Of a DNA stretch of 64,000 nt, positions 56,752 to 64,000 are shown piece after piece. The stretch lies in assembly GCF_000399665.1 (NCBI RefSeq), contig NZ_KB976986.1, forward strand, positions 2,625,261-2,689,260. Direction: 5' to 3'. The translations under genes were made by a program, and so were the position numbers. The notes under the pieces were generated by a model that saw only the letters and a program-made list of their open reading frames with translations, had not been told where the DNA came from and did not search any database. This DNA comes from Acinetobacter calcoaceticus ANC 3811. Lineage in GTDB: Bacteria > Pseudomonadota > Gammaproteobacteria > Pseudomonadales > Moraxellaceae. How positions within the stretch are numbered: the first letter of the stretch is position 1; each line of letters begins with the position of its first letter.

Positions 56752-57453
56752 ATGCGTGTTGATGTCTGGTCTGATGTAGTTTGTCCTTTCTGTTATATCG
56801 GCAAAAAACGCCTTGAACATGTAGCTGCTGAAGCAGGTATTGAGCTTGAAATTCACTGGCATAGTTTTGAATTAGATCCTGATGCGCCAGCAAAACATGA
56901 CACATCAAATACAGAACGTTTGGCTAAAAAATACGGCCGTACCTATGAAGAGATGGAAGAAATGGAGCGCAATATTGCGGCCATGGCTGCCTCTGAAGGT
57001 ATTGATTTCCAATGGCAAAAGGCTAACTCTGGCAATAGTTTCAATGCACACCGTATTATTCACCTTGCGCAAAGCAAAGGCTTAGGCAACCAAGCAAAAG
57101 AAGCTTTTTTCCATGCTTATATGACCGAAGGTTTGGCAATTGGTGAACGTGAGGTTGTTGAAGAAATCGCTTCTCGTATTGGCCTTGATAATGCCGAAGT
57201 TGAATTTGTATTAGATACAAATGAACTATCTGACTTTGTTCGTCATGATGAAAAAATTGCGAAAGAACAGTTAAATGTTACTGGCGTGCCATTTTTTGTA
57301 TTTGACCAAAGAATTGCGCTCGCAGGTGCTCAACCACGTGAAGTCTTTTTAAATGTTTTAGAGCAAGCACAGCTCAAAGCAAATGCTGAAGAAGTTGAAC
57401 AGGATGATGCGGCTGTTTGTAATGATGAATCATGTGATATTCCACAGAAATAA
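56752..57453 (+). CDS. frnE: FrnE-like DsbA-family oxidoreductase
   Basis: 233 residues, no signal peptide, so cytoplasmic. Thioredoxin fold with active site C11-PF-C14 in DVVCPFCYIGKKRLE, a helical insertion, and the cis-Pro loop VTGVPFFVFDQR. The C-terminal tail carries a second pair C223-x4-C228 (AVCNDESCDIP), the arrangement described for FrnE of Deinococcus radiodurans, where it takes part in redox chemistry and stress tolerance. Confidence 0.88.
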   Translation: MRVDVWSDVVCPFCYIGKKRLEHVAAEAGIELEIHWHSFELDPDAPAKHDTSNTERLAKKYGRTYEEMEEMERNIAAMAASEGIDFQWQKANSGNSFNAHRIIHLAQSKGLGNQAKEAFFHAYMTEGLAIGEREVVEEIASRIGLDNAEVEFVLDTNELSDFVRHDEKIAKEQLNVTGVPFFVFDQRIALAGAQPREVFLNVLEQAQLKANAEEVEQDDAAVCNDESCDIPQK

Positions 57454-57812
57454 ATCAGCACAATTAAAAGTGTGATTAAATCGTATGTTTTATCACCATT
57501 TTAGCAATAGAGCGTTCTAAAAAAAGAACTATCCAATTGTTTAAAATCAGTTTATCATTGCCGCTTAGAATATTCGCGCTGTAATGTTCTGTTTTTTATG
57601 TGTTTAATGATCGGAATTTGAAGTTTCCTTGATCTATCATCCCCCTTAACTGGGGGATTTTTTTATGTAAAAATAATCGCTACTAGCTTAAACTTTTTAA
57701 TTTATTTCAAATATGTAAGAAAAGTTAAATTTACTTAACTTTTGTGTCGCCCTCTTGATTTTATTAGAAAAATCAACAAAAGTGGAAACAACAACAAAAC
57801 ATAAAGATAGAT
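57454..57812. other. 359-base intergenic region with terminator and leader repeats
   Basis: A terminator, ATCCCCC/GGGGGAT (57639-57645, 57652-57658) with T-run, lies 185 bases after the frnE stop, an unusual distance that leaves room for a small RNA. Further on, two perfect repeats precede the gene at 57813: AAAAGTTAA/TTAACTTTT (57720-57728, 57735-57743) and TTGATTTT/AAAATCAA (57755-57762, 57769-57776). No protein gene is seen. Confidence 0.6.
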
Positions 57813-58955
57813 ATGAAAACATTTCACGTAATTCCTTATCGGCAGCTTTTTGCACTTTTAACGCTTGGGTTCGGTTCGGTGTGCATAACTCATGCAGAGG
57901 CAACTCATACTTCTTCAACTCAAATGGTCGAAGGTTCAAGCTCTGGAGTACAAACAGAAGCCACAACGGATGAAAATCTTCTAGATCAAATTCCGCGCTG
58001 GGTAGATGCGACCCCCACCATTTTTCCAGAGCAGTCTAATCAACCTATTGTTCCACCTACCGAACAAACAGAAGATCAAACATGGGTTGACCGTAAACAA
58101 AAGAACATTCGTAATTGGGCCGATCGTACTTCTGAAAAAATTGATAACTGGTTTGGTGAAGTCGATCCACAGAAACCGGCGACAGCAACTATTCGCGTAA
58201 TGGTCGATAACTATTGGAATGAATACGATAACTTTGAAATTAAGCCAAGAATTCGCGGTAGGATTAAGCTACCTACTCTAGAAAAACGTCTAAGCGTGGT
58301 ATTTGGTGATGACTCTTTAGATAACGAATTTGATAATAGTCCAGCCAATATTAACCAGAACCCAAATCAAGGTTCAAATAAGAAGCTAGACGGTAAGCAA
58401 ACTCGAGATGACAATAGTTCTATTGCTTTACGTTGGTCAGATTTCTCGAAAAAATTGCCTTTTGAAACAGATGCAGACTTAGGTATTCGTTCTGGAGATG
58501 ATATTTACGTTCGTTTAAAAGCATCGAGAGATTGGCAATTACGTAATGATTTTAAATTTTATGCTGAGCAAATTTATCGTTATGGCATAGACAGCGAAAA
58601 CTACTTACGTACCAATCTTGAACTTACACATGCCAGACCAAATCAGCCGATTTTATCGAATCAGTTCAGCCTGACCTATGCCGATGATCAAGATGATGAT
58701 TTAGCTTGGGAAAACCGGACTTTCCGCGAGCATAGTTTCTTTGCAAATAACCGTTTTAACTATGGTATTTATACCAGCGGTTATTACAACGACAATGACT
58801 TACGTTTAAATAGCTGGGGGCCTTTTGTTTCATGGCGCCAACCCGTTTTACGTGAATGGTTCTTTGTTCAAGGAGATGTAAATTACTTTAATGACCATCG
58901 TGAAGATCGCAACCATTTCGTCAGCACATTCTTACGTCTAGAAGCACTTTTTTAA
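57813..58955 (+). CDS. Putative outer-membrane beta-barrel protein, paralogue 1
   Basis: 380 residues with a signal peptide (about 1-29, ending THA). After a Thr/Glu-rich linker comes a helical segment (WVDRKQKNIRNWADRTSEKIDNWFGEV), then from about 120 alternating aromatic/polar strands with many Asp/Asn turns, ending in LRLEALF with a terminal Phe as expected of barrel proteins recognised by BamA. Key block: LRLNSWGPFVSWRQPVLREW. No family name recognised. Followed by a shorter paralogue. Confidence 0.72.
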   Translation: MKTFHVIPYRQLFALLTLGFGSVCITHAEATHTSSTQMVEGSSSGVQTEATTDENLLDQIPRWVDATPTIFPEQSNQPIVPPTEQTEDQTWVDRKQKNIRNWADRTSEKIDNWFGEVDPQKPATATIRVMVDNYWNEYDNFEIKPRIRGRIKLPTLEKRLSVVFGDDSLDNEFDNSPANINQNPNQGSNKKLDGKQTRDDNSSIALRWSDFSKKLPFETDADLGIRSGDDIYVRLKASRDWQLRNDFKFYAEQIYRYGIDSENYLRTNLELTHARPNQPILSNQFSLTYADDQDDDLAWENRTFREHSFFANNRFNYGIYTSGYYNDNDLRLNSWGPFVSWRQPVLREWFFVQGDVNYFNDHREDRNHFVSTFLRLEALF

Positions 58956-58964
58956 GCCTGTAAA

Positions 58965-58995
58965 CATCACCTTGGAAACTTCATTCAAGGTGATG
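58965..58995. other. Inverted repeat between the two paralogues
   Basis: CATCACCTTG (58965-58974) and CAAGGTGATG (58986-58995), 11-base loop, no T-run. It could be a weak terminator or an mRNA-stabilising hairpin. Confidence 0.5.
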
Positions 58996-59079
58996 AATAA
59001 TAAAACACTTTTAAATAAAAATTTAAGCTTAGGCTCTTAACATATTATTCTAATTTTTGATTCTTTTTTATTCTGAACG

Positions 59080-59982
59080 ATGAATCAATTCTCTTCTTTT
59101 TCATTTCACTACAGATCAACTGTCTTAGTTTGTATTTATAGTCTGGGCGTATTGGCTTTACTTCCCCATACTCAATTTTTTTACAGTTCTATAAAGCACC
59201 AACGTTCAAGACGACATTCCTACTCGTCCAACCAACTCAGCAAAGCAAACAGACTATCTCTGCCATTTGCACTCTCTCCTTGTGAAATAGAGACAAATAA
59301 TGCTTTACCCGATATCGCCTTAATTCAAGAACTTATGGCTGTATTTGGGAATGATACGTTATGGAAGCGCGCAACCCAGCCTGAACAGCCTTATAAGGCC
59401 TTGGGTAAGAAAAAGAAGAAAGCTTCATCAAATCAAACTGAACTAACTAATCCACTCAGTGCAAGCTGGGCCACCATTTCAACCTGGATGCCTTTTGAAA
59501 ATAATCTTGATCTAGGTTCAAACTCAGAAAGTGATGTCTATGTACAATTTTTGGCAAAGAAAAAATGGAACTTAAGACATAACATTAGTTTGGATACAGA
59601 GCAGGTATTTCGTTACGGTTCGACCAGCCGGCACTACACTGAAACCACTCTCAACCTAACGCAGAAAATGCAAGATAACACATTATTTTCTAATAAATTT
59701 AATGTAAACAAGAGCGAAAATGAAGATTACAACTGGGGAAATTGGACTTTTCAACAATTTGAGTTTGTAAAAGATAATAGTCTGACTTACGGTGTTTATA
59801 GTGGTGGCGTATATACCAAAAATGATATGCGACTAAATAGCTGGGGACCTTATATTTCGTGGCGCCAGCCTTTGTGGCGAAATTGGCTTTTTATGCAAAA
59901 TGACCTTAACTTTTTTAACCATATTGATGATGATCCAAGACATCAACTCAGCGTTCAAATGAATCTAGAAGCTAATTTTTAG
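59080..59982 (+). CDS. Putative outer-membrane protein, paralogue 2
   Basis: 300 residues. The C-terminal 190 residues align with the upstream protein (MPFENNLDLGSNSESDVYVQ, RLNSWGPYISWRQPLWRNW, LEANF end), with the same terminal Phe. The N-terminal part differs: a hydrophobic stretch at about 13-30 with no clear cleavage site, a basic Ser-rich segment, and a KKKKK run near 110. It lacks the strand-rich region 120-200 of paralogue 1. A diverging tandem duplicate, perhaps with a defective signal. Confidence 0.68.
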   Translation: MNQFSSFSFHYRSTVLVCIYSLGVLALLPHTQFFYSSIKHQRSRRHSYSSNQLSKANRLSLPFALSPCEIETNNALPDIALIQELMAVFGNDTLWKRATQPEQPYKALGKKKKKASSNQTELTNPLSASWATISTWMPFENNLDLGSNSESDVYVQFLAKKKWNLRHNISLDTEQVFRYGSTSRHYTETTLNLTQKMQDNTLFSNKFNVNKSENEDYNWGNWTFQQFEFVKDNSLTYGVYSGGVYTKNDMRLNSWGPYISWRQPLWRNWLFMQNDLNFFNHIDDDPRHQLSVQMNLEANF

Positions 59983-60023
59983 CCAAAAATTATCAAATTG
60001 TGGATAACTCTTTCTTTATCCAC

Positions 60024-60057
60024 AAAAAAGCCCCTGAAGGTTCAGAGGCTTTTTTTA
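60024..60057. terminator. Bidirectional terminator between paralogue 2 and htpG
   Basis: AAAAAAGCC and GGCTTTTTT with an inner CTGA/TCAG stem and loop AGGT, between convergent genes. Confidence 0.9.
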
Positions 60058-60064
60058 TACTTAA

Positions 60065-61984
60065 TTATTTCAGCAATAAGCTATTAATACGTTTTACATA
60101 AGCTGCCGGATCTTCTGGTAAACCACCTTCAGCAATAACAGCCTGATCGAAAATCACATTTGCCAAATCATCAAAATGTTCTGAACCTTCAAGTTTTTTC
60201 ACTAATGGATGTTCAGGGTTAATTTCTAAAATTGGTTTGATTTCAGGAACTTCTTGCCCCGCTTGTTTTAACATACGGATGAGTTGAGGCGATAACTCAC
60301 CTTCACTTGTTACTAAACATGCAGGAGAGTCGACCAGACGCGTAGTTACGCGTACTTCTTTGGTTTTCGTTTTCAATGAATCACTTAGCTTATCAACAAC
60401 AGGTTTGAACTGTTCAGCTGCTTGCTCAAGTGCTTTTTTCTCTTCAGCATCTTGCAAGTCACCTAAATCAACCGCGCCTTTAGAGACATTCTTTAATGGC
60501 GTACCTTCAAACTCTTGAACAAAGTTCATTGCCCATTCGTCAACACGCTCTGCCATTAATAAGACTTCAATGCCTTTTTTCTTGAACAACTCAAGCTGAG
60601 GCGAGTTTTTCGCTGCCGCTAAACTGTCAGCAGTCACATAATAGATGGCTTTTTGGCCCTCTTTCATACGTGCCTTATAGTCAGCGAAAGAAGTCGTCAC
60701 TTCATCATTTGTTGAAGTCGCGTAACGTAATAATTTTAAAATACGTTCGCGGTTACCAAAGTCTTCGCCCAAGCCTTCTTTAATGACTGAACCAAACTCA
60801 CTATAGAAGGTCTTGAATTTTTCTTGGTCTTTTTCATCTTCCGATTTAGCTAAACCATCAAGCACAGTTAATACACGGCGTGCATTACCTTCACGAATCG
60901 TTTTTACATCACGGCTTTCTTGCAGTAACTCACGGCTTACATTCAGTGGTAAATCTGCGCTATCCACCACACCTTGAACAAAACGTAGATAATTTGGAAT
61001 TAAATTATCCGCATCGTCCATAATGAAGACACGTTTTACATAGAGCTTAATGCCCGCTTTTGCTTCACGAGTAAAAATGTCATGTGGTGCTTTACTTGGA
61101 ATATAAAGTAATTGGGTATATTCGGTACTACCTTCAACTCGGTTATGCGCCCAAGCCAATGGCGCTTCAAAGTCATGAGTTAAATTTTTGTAGAACTCAA
61201 TGTACTGCTCTTCAGTCACTTCACTCTTGTTACGTGTCCATAACGCACTTGCCGAGTTGATCGCTTCCCACTCGCCAGTTTTGACCATTTGACCGCCTTT
61301 AGACTCTTCGCCTTCAGCCGCCTCTTCCTCTTGCCAAACTTCTTTTTGCATTTCAATTGGCAAGCTAATGTGGTCAGAGTATTTATTAACGATCTGCTTA
61401 ACTTTATAAGATTCTAAATAATCAAGCGCGTCATCACGCAAGTGAAGAATGATGTCTGTACCACGTGAAGCCTTATCAATTTGCTGAACTTCAAACTCAC
61501 CTGTACCACCACTAATCCAACGCACCCCTTCAGATGCATCTAGACCTGCACGGCGTGATTCCACTGTAATTTTATCGGCAACAATAAAACCTGAGTAAAA
61601 ACCAACACCAAATTGACCAATCAACTGAGCATCTGCTTTTTGATCACCAGTCAATTTTGACATGAAATCTTTAGTACCCGATTTTGCAATGGTACCCAAG
61701 TTATCAATCGCTTCTTGCTGGTTTAGGCCAATACCGTTATCAGAAATCGTTAAAGTTTTATCTTCTTTATTTAAAATGACTCGTACATGTAAATCTGGAT
61801 CATTTTCATAATATTCAGGATGATTAATTCCTTCAAAGCGCAACTTATCACATGCATCTGATGCATTAGAGATAAGCTCGCGTAAGAAAATCTCAGGGTT
61901 AGAATAGAGAGAATGCGTCACTAAATGTAAAAGCTGTGCAACTTCCGCTTGGAAACTATAATTTTGTGATGCTTGTTCACTCAT
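60065..61984 (-). CDS. htpG: Molecular chaperone HtpG (Hsp90)
   Basis: 639 residues. The GHKL ATPase domain has [16 protein letters not shown] (with the catalytic Glu), DNGIGLN and [11 protein letters not shown]; the middle domain has [15 protein letters not shown]; the C-terminal dimerisation domain is present. AAGGAGTG precedes the ATG. A heat-shock-type promoter is visible upstream. Confidence 0.97.
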   Translation of the reverse strand: MSEQASQNYSFQAEVAQLLHLVTHSLYSNPEIFLRELISNASDACDKLRFEGINHPEYYENDPDLHVRVILNKEDKTLTISDNGIGLNQQEAIDNLGTIAKSGTKDFMSKLTGDQKADAQLIGQFGVGFYSGFIVADKITVESRRAGLDASEGVRWISGGTGEFEVQQIDKASRGTDIILHLRDDALDYLESYKVKQIVNKYSDHISLPIEMQKEVWQEEEAAEGEESKGGQMVKTGEWEAINSASALWTRNKSEVTEEQYIEFYKNLTHDFEAPLAWAHNRVEGSTEYTQLLYIPSKAPHDIFTREAKAGIKLYVKRVFIMDDADNLIPNYLRFVQGVVDSADLPLNVSRELLQESRDVKTIREGNARRVLTVLDGLAKSEDEKDQEKFKTFYSEFGSVIKEGLGEDFGNRERILKLLRYATSTNDEVTTSFADYKARMKEGQKAIYYVTADSLAAAKNSPQLELFKKKGIEVLLMAERVDEWAMNFVQEFEGTPLKNVSKGAVDLGDLQDAEEKKALEQAAEQFKPVVDKLSDSLKTKTKEVRVTTRLVDSPACLVTSEGELSPQLIRMLKQAGQEVPEIKPILEINPEHPLVKKLEGSEHFDDLANVIFDQAVIAEGGLPEDPAAYVKRINSLLLK

Positions 61985-62031
61985 AAATCACTCCTTAAAT
62001 TTTGAAGTCTGTTTGTTCTCGAATGCTCTAT

Positions 62032-62058
62032 GAATGGAGTACTTCTAGAATTTTTCAA
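62032..62058 (-). promoter_or_regulatory. Sigma-32-type promoter of htpG
   Basis: On the minus strand TTGAAA (62053-62058), a 13-base spacer and CTCCATTC (62032-62039), close to the sigma-32 consensus CTTGAAA-N13/14-CCCCATNT, 48 bases before the htpG ATG. Confidence 0.65.
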
Positions 62059-62086
62059 TCCTGAATATTAAAAATTTTTACTCTAA

Positions 62087-62440
62087 TTAAAATGGACCAT
62101 GGCTTAGCACTCTATCTTGCAATATTGTGTCTAACTGCTTTTGACGTTGTTGATAAGCTTTAGCAATACAACTTACACCAGCAGCACAAGCATTTCTTTT
62201 TTTCAGCCATTGCTGCTGAGCATCTTTTTGGTTGTCCCGCCCGCCCATTGGTAAAGCATGCAGAACAATTTGATAAGTTGTTGCCATTTTTACATCTGCA
62301 TCATTTAAGGAACGATTTTTACAAATACTCTTTTCCGTTTTAGTTTTTGCAGCATCACACGAGAAACTTGCGGCTTGCAAACTCTGTGTAAAAGCAATAC
62401 CACTAAAAACAGCCAAACACATCGCTAATTTTTTGTTCAT
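62087..62440 (-). CDS. Small exported LprI-family protein
   Basis: 117 residues with a signal peptide (about 1-23). The mature protein has the DUF1311/LprI pattern: FSCDAAKTKTEKSICKNRSLNDADVKM, then QQWLKKRNAC and VSCIAKAYQQR, with four cysteines for two disulfides. LprI relatives include lysozyme inhibitors, but the family is broad. GGAAAT lies before the ATG. Separate from the larger LprI-like lipoprotein at 46030. Confidence 0.85.
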   Translation of the reverse strand: MNKKLAMCLAVFSGIAFTQSLQAASFSCDAAKTKTEKSICKNRSLNDADVKMATTYQIVLHALPMGGRDNQKDAQQQWLKKRNACAAGVSCIAKAYQQRQKQLDTILQDRVLSHGPF

Positions 62441-62549
62441 GATTTTATTTCCATATTTGTAATGAATAAAAATTAGTTTAGAAAAAAATATGCATAAGAT
62501 GTGTAGAAAACTGTCTGTTTTATGCTTTTTTTAGTACAAGTAAAACTCA

Positions 62550-62581
62550 TAAAAAAACCTCACATAAAATATATGTGAGGT
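62550..62581 (-). terminator. Terminator of the ompW gene
   Basis: ACCTCACATA (62557-62566) pairs with TATGTGAGGT (62572-62581), loop of 5, followed by seven T on the minus strand. Confidence 0.9.
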
Positions 62582-62627
62582 GCCTGAGTCTAGGTTTATT
62601 ATTATATTGTTCTATTTATTATTATGC

Positions 62628-63218
62628 TTAAAATTTATAGCTATAACCTAAAGTGTAAACAAACGGATTAATATCTAAATCAAACTTATAATTAGCAACT
62701 GAAGGATCAATTGTTACTTCAGGACTAATATCCATATAACGAACATCTACAAATACTCCCCAGTTTTTAGCATCAGCAGGCTGAAAATTAAAACCAACTT
62801 GTCCTGCTACACCAAAATCTTCTTTAACTTTTACCGCTACACCTTCTTCATCCCAAGGAATAAATGCGGTTGCACCAACACCAATATATGGTGTGAAACG
62901 TGTCGAGTTTTTAAAATGATACTTTGCTGTAATCGTTGGTGGTAACTGTTTAATACGCGCTACCTTGTTTCCATCTAACAAAACATCATGATTAATCGGT
63001 GTTGCTAATAATAACTCTGCCGAAAATGGAGATTGACCAAAAAAGTATTCTACTGATGGCGTAAATGCATATTCATGATCTGCTTTTACCACACCCAAAG
63101 GAGTTGTTGTGTCTTCCGAAGGAGCAATAACACTACCACCAAATTTCACTTGCCAGTTACCAGCAAAAGTAAAAGAAGACATCCCCATTAATACAACAAC
63201 CAAAGCTTTTTTGAACAC
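62628..63218 (-). CDS. ompW: OmpW-family outer-membrane protein
   Basis: 196 residues, an eight-stranded barrel with a signal peptide ending FTFA-GN. Family blocks: PSVEYFFGQSPFSAELLLATPI, LPPTITAKYHF, FTPYIGVGATAF, and the terminal YSYKF. GTG at 63218 was chosen since GGAG is 8 bases upstream and it puts the signal peptide at the N-terminus; upstream ATGs in frame would add an implausible hydrophilic head. OmpW forms a channel for hydrophobic molecules. Confidence 0.9.
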   Translation of the reverse strand: MFKKALVVVLMGMSSFTFAGNWQVKFGGSVIAPSEDTTTPLGVVKADHEYAFTPSVEYFFGQSPFSAELLLATPINHDVLLDGNKVARIKQLPPTITAKYHFKNSTRFTPYIGVGATAFIPWDEEGVAVKVKEDFGVAGQVGFNFQPADAKNWGVFVDVRYMDISPEVTIDPSVANYKFDLDINPFVYTLGYSYKF

Positions 63219-63547
63219 TTTAATATCTCCAAACTTATTTATATTTATAATAAACATGTATTTTAAAATCATGCAATACTCATTATAAAATTATTTTATC
63301 GTTTATTTTTAAATATCTGTTTTAAATAAAATTATATATTAACCAACTATTTTAATTGGTTTTAAATCCAACCTTATTAATCAAGATTATTTTACATTAC
63401 CAACCATTTTAATATACTTTTTAATTCTGAGTATTTTAATATAATTTATTTTAAATACATCTTTTATTTATTTAATAAAAAACCTTCTTAATTTAAATCT
63501 AAAGATCATCATTAAGAAGGTTAATCATTCAATATTTTATAAAAAAC
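63219..63547. other. Very AT-rich intergenic region between the antiporter gene and ompW
   Basis: 329 bases, almost only A and T from 63290 to 63480, with AACCAA/TTGGTT (63341-63346, 63356-63361) as a short repeat and a second ACCAACCATTTTAAT at about 63399. It must hold the ompW promoter, which I cannot pinpoint. At the right end, AACCTTCTTAAT/ATTAAGAAGGTT (63481-63492, 63511-63522) is the leftward terminator of the antiporter gene. Confidence 0.6.
63475..63522 (-). terminator. Terminator of the antiporter gene
   Basis: Twelve-bp perfect stem (63481-63492 with 63511-63522), 18-base loop, followed by TTTTTTATT on the minus strand. Confidence 0.85.
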
Positions 63548-64000
63548 TTATAAAACCATTGCAGCAATCCAGCCAAAAATTAATAGCGGAATATTAAAAT
63601 GAATAAATGTAGGTACAACCGTATCCCAAATATGATCATGTTGCCCATCTACACCTAAACCAGCTGTTGGTCCTAAGGTTGAATCAGAAGCTGGTGAACC
63701 TGCATCACCTAATGCTGCAGCTGTCCCAATAAGAGCAATAGTCGCTAATGGTGAAAATCCAAACTGTACGCATAACGGTACATAAATGACAGCAAGCACA
63801 GGTACACTTGAGAAAGATGAACCAATACCAATCGTCACAAATAAACCAATACAAAGCATTAAGAAAGCTGCAAGTGCGCGATTATCTCCAATGATTTCAA
63901 CCACACCTTTTACCAGTTGATTAATATCTCCTGTATGGGTCATTACCGATGCGAAGCCCGCAGCAGAAATCATAATGAAACCCACCAAGGCCATCATTCG
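63548..64000 (-). CDS. Na+/H+ antiporter-type permease (NhaC/YuiF-like), C-terminal part, runs off the right edge
   Basis: The frame stays open to the window end; 150 residues are visible with four membrane segments. Blocks [41 protein letters not shown] and [20 protein letters not shown] are typical of the C-terminal half of this ion-transporter family. The N-terminal half lies beyond 64000, so subfamily and substrate (Na+/H+ or an amino acid) cannot be fixed. Confidence 0.85.
   Translation of the reverse strand, partial: RMMALVGFIMISAAGFASVMTHTGDINQLVKGVVEIIGDNRALAAFLMLCIGLFVTIGIGSSFSSVPVLAVIYVPLCVQFGFSPLATIALIGTAAALGDAGSPASDSTLGPTAGLGVDGQHDHIWDTVVPTFIHFNIPLLIFGWIAAMVL

Overview
The window is AT-rich chromosomal backbone of a gammaproteobacterium, almost certainly Acinetobacter. 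The evidence is gene order and protein sequence: ubiE-ubiJ-ubiB, an Acinetobacter-type polyphosphate:AMP phosphotransferase, pilB-pilC-pilD-coaE, fadB-fadA, lpxO, and several lipoproteins and envelope proteins typical of the genus. I cannot fix the species. There is no rRNA operon, insertion sequence, prophage or CRISPR array.

Layout, left to right. 1-4553: the start of a PPK2-type kinase gene (leftward), a genus-specific hypothetical, then the ubiquinone genes ubiE, ubiJ and ubiB closed by a strong terminator. 4641-10542: an FAD monooxygenase with a VOC protein, a small zinc-ribbon protein, hisIE, and a two-gene unit made of an FBH1/UvrD-like helicase and a degenerate ABC-type ATPase. 10638-17150: a six-gene Mrp/Mnh cation/proton antiporter operon (A-B fused, C, D, E, F, G) with a highly structured leader. 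17161-24093 (all leftward): tpiA-secG, tRNA-Leu, two identical initiator tRNAs, then rimP-nusA-infB-rbfA, with three hairpins between the initiator tRNA and rimP. 24385-28809: pilB-pilC-pilD-coaE.

28806-35260: a DMT permease, rlmB, ppnP, a TPR/glycosyltransferase-like protein, recN, yqgE and ruvX. 35279-40053: an AaeXAB-like efflux operon (HlyD, DUF1656, FUSC) divergent from an IclR regulator. 40066-45072: alkB and an Ada-like methyltransferase in one overlapping operon, pgsA, a thioesterase and uvrC, giving a DNA-repair-rich stretch. 45206-49376: a CHAP/NlpC-like putative amidase, an LprI-like lipoprotein, lpxO and an unknown lipoprotein. 49687-53156: the fadBA beta-oxidation operon. 53155-59982: small secreted and lipoproteins, a MerR regulator divergent from an exported alpha/beta hydrolase, a FrnE-type DsbA-family protein with an extra C-terminal CX4C motif, and a tandem pair of uncharacterised envelope paralogues. 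60065-64000: htpG with a clear sigma-32-type promoter, a small LprI-family protein, an OmpW porin and the C-terminal part of an Na+/H+ antiporter-type permease.

Most of the window is housekeeping DNA. The parts I would look at first are the structured leader of the mnh operon, the helicase/degenerate-ATPase pair, the hairpin array before rimP-nusA, the putative amidase, and the tandem envelope paralogues.
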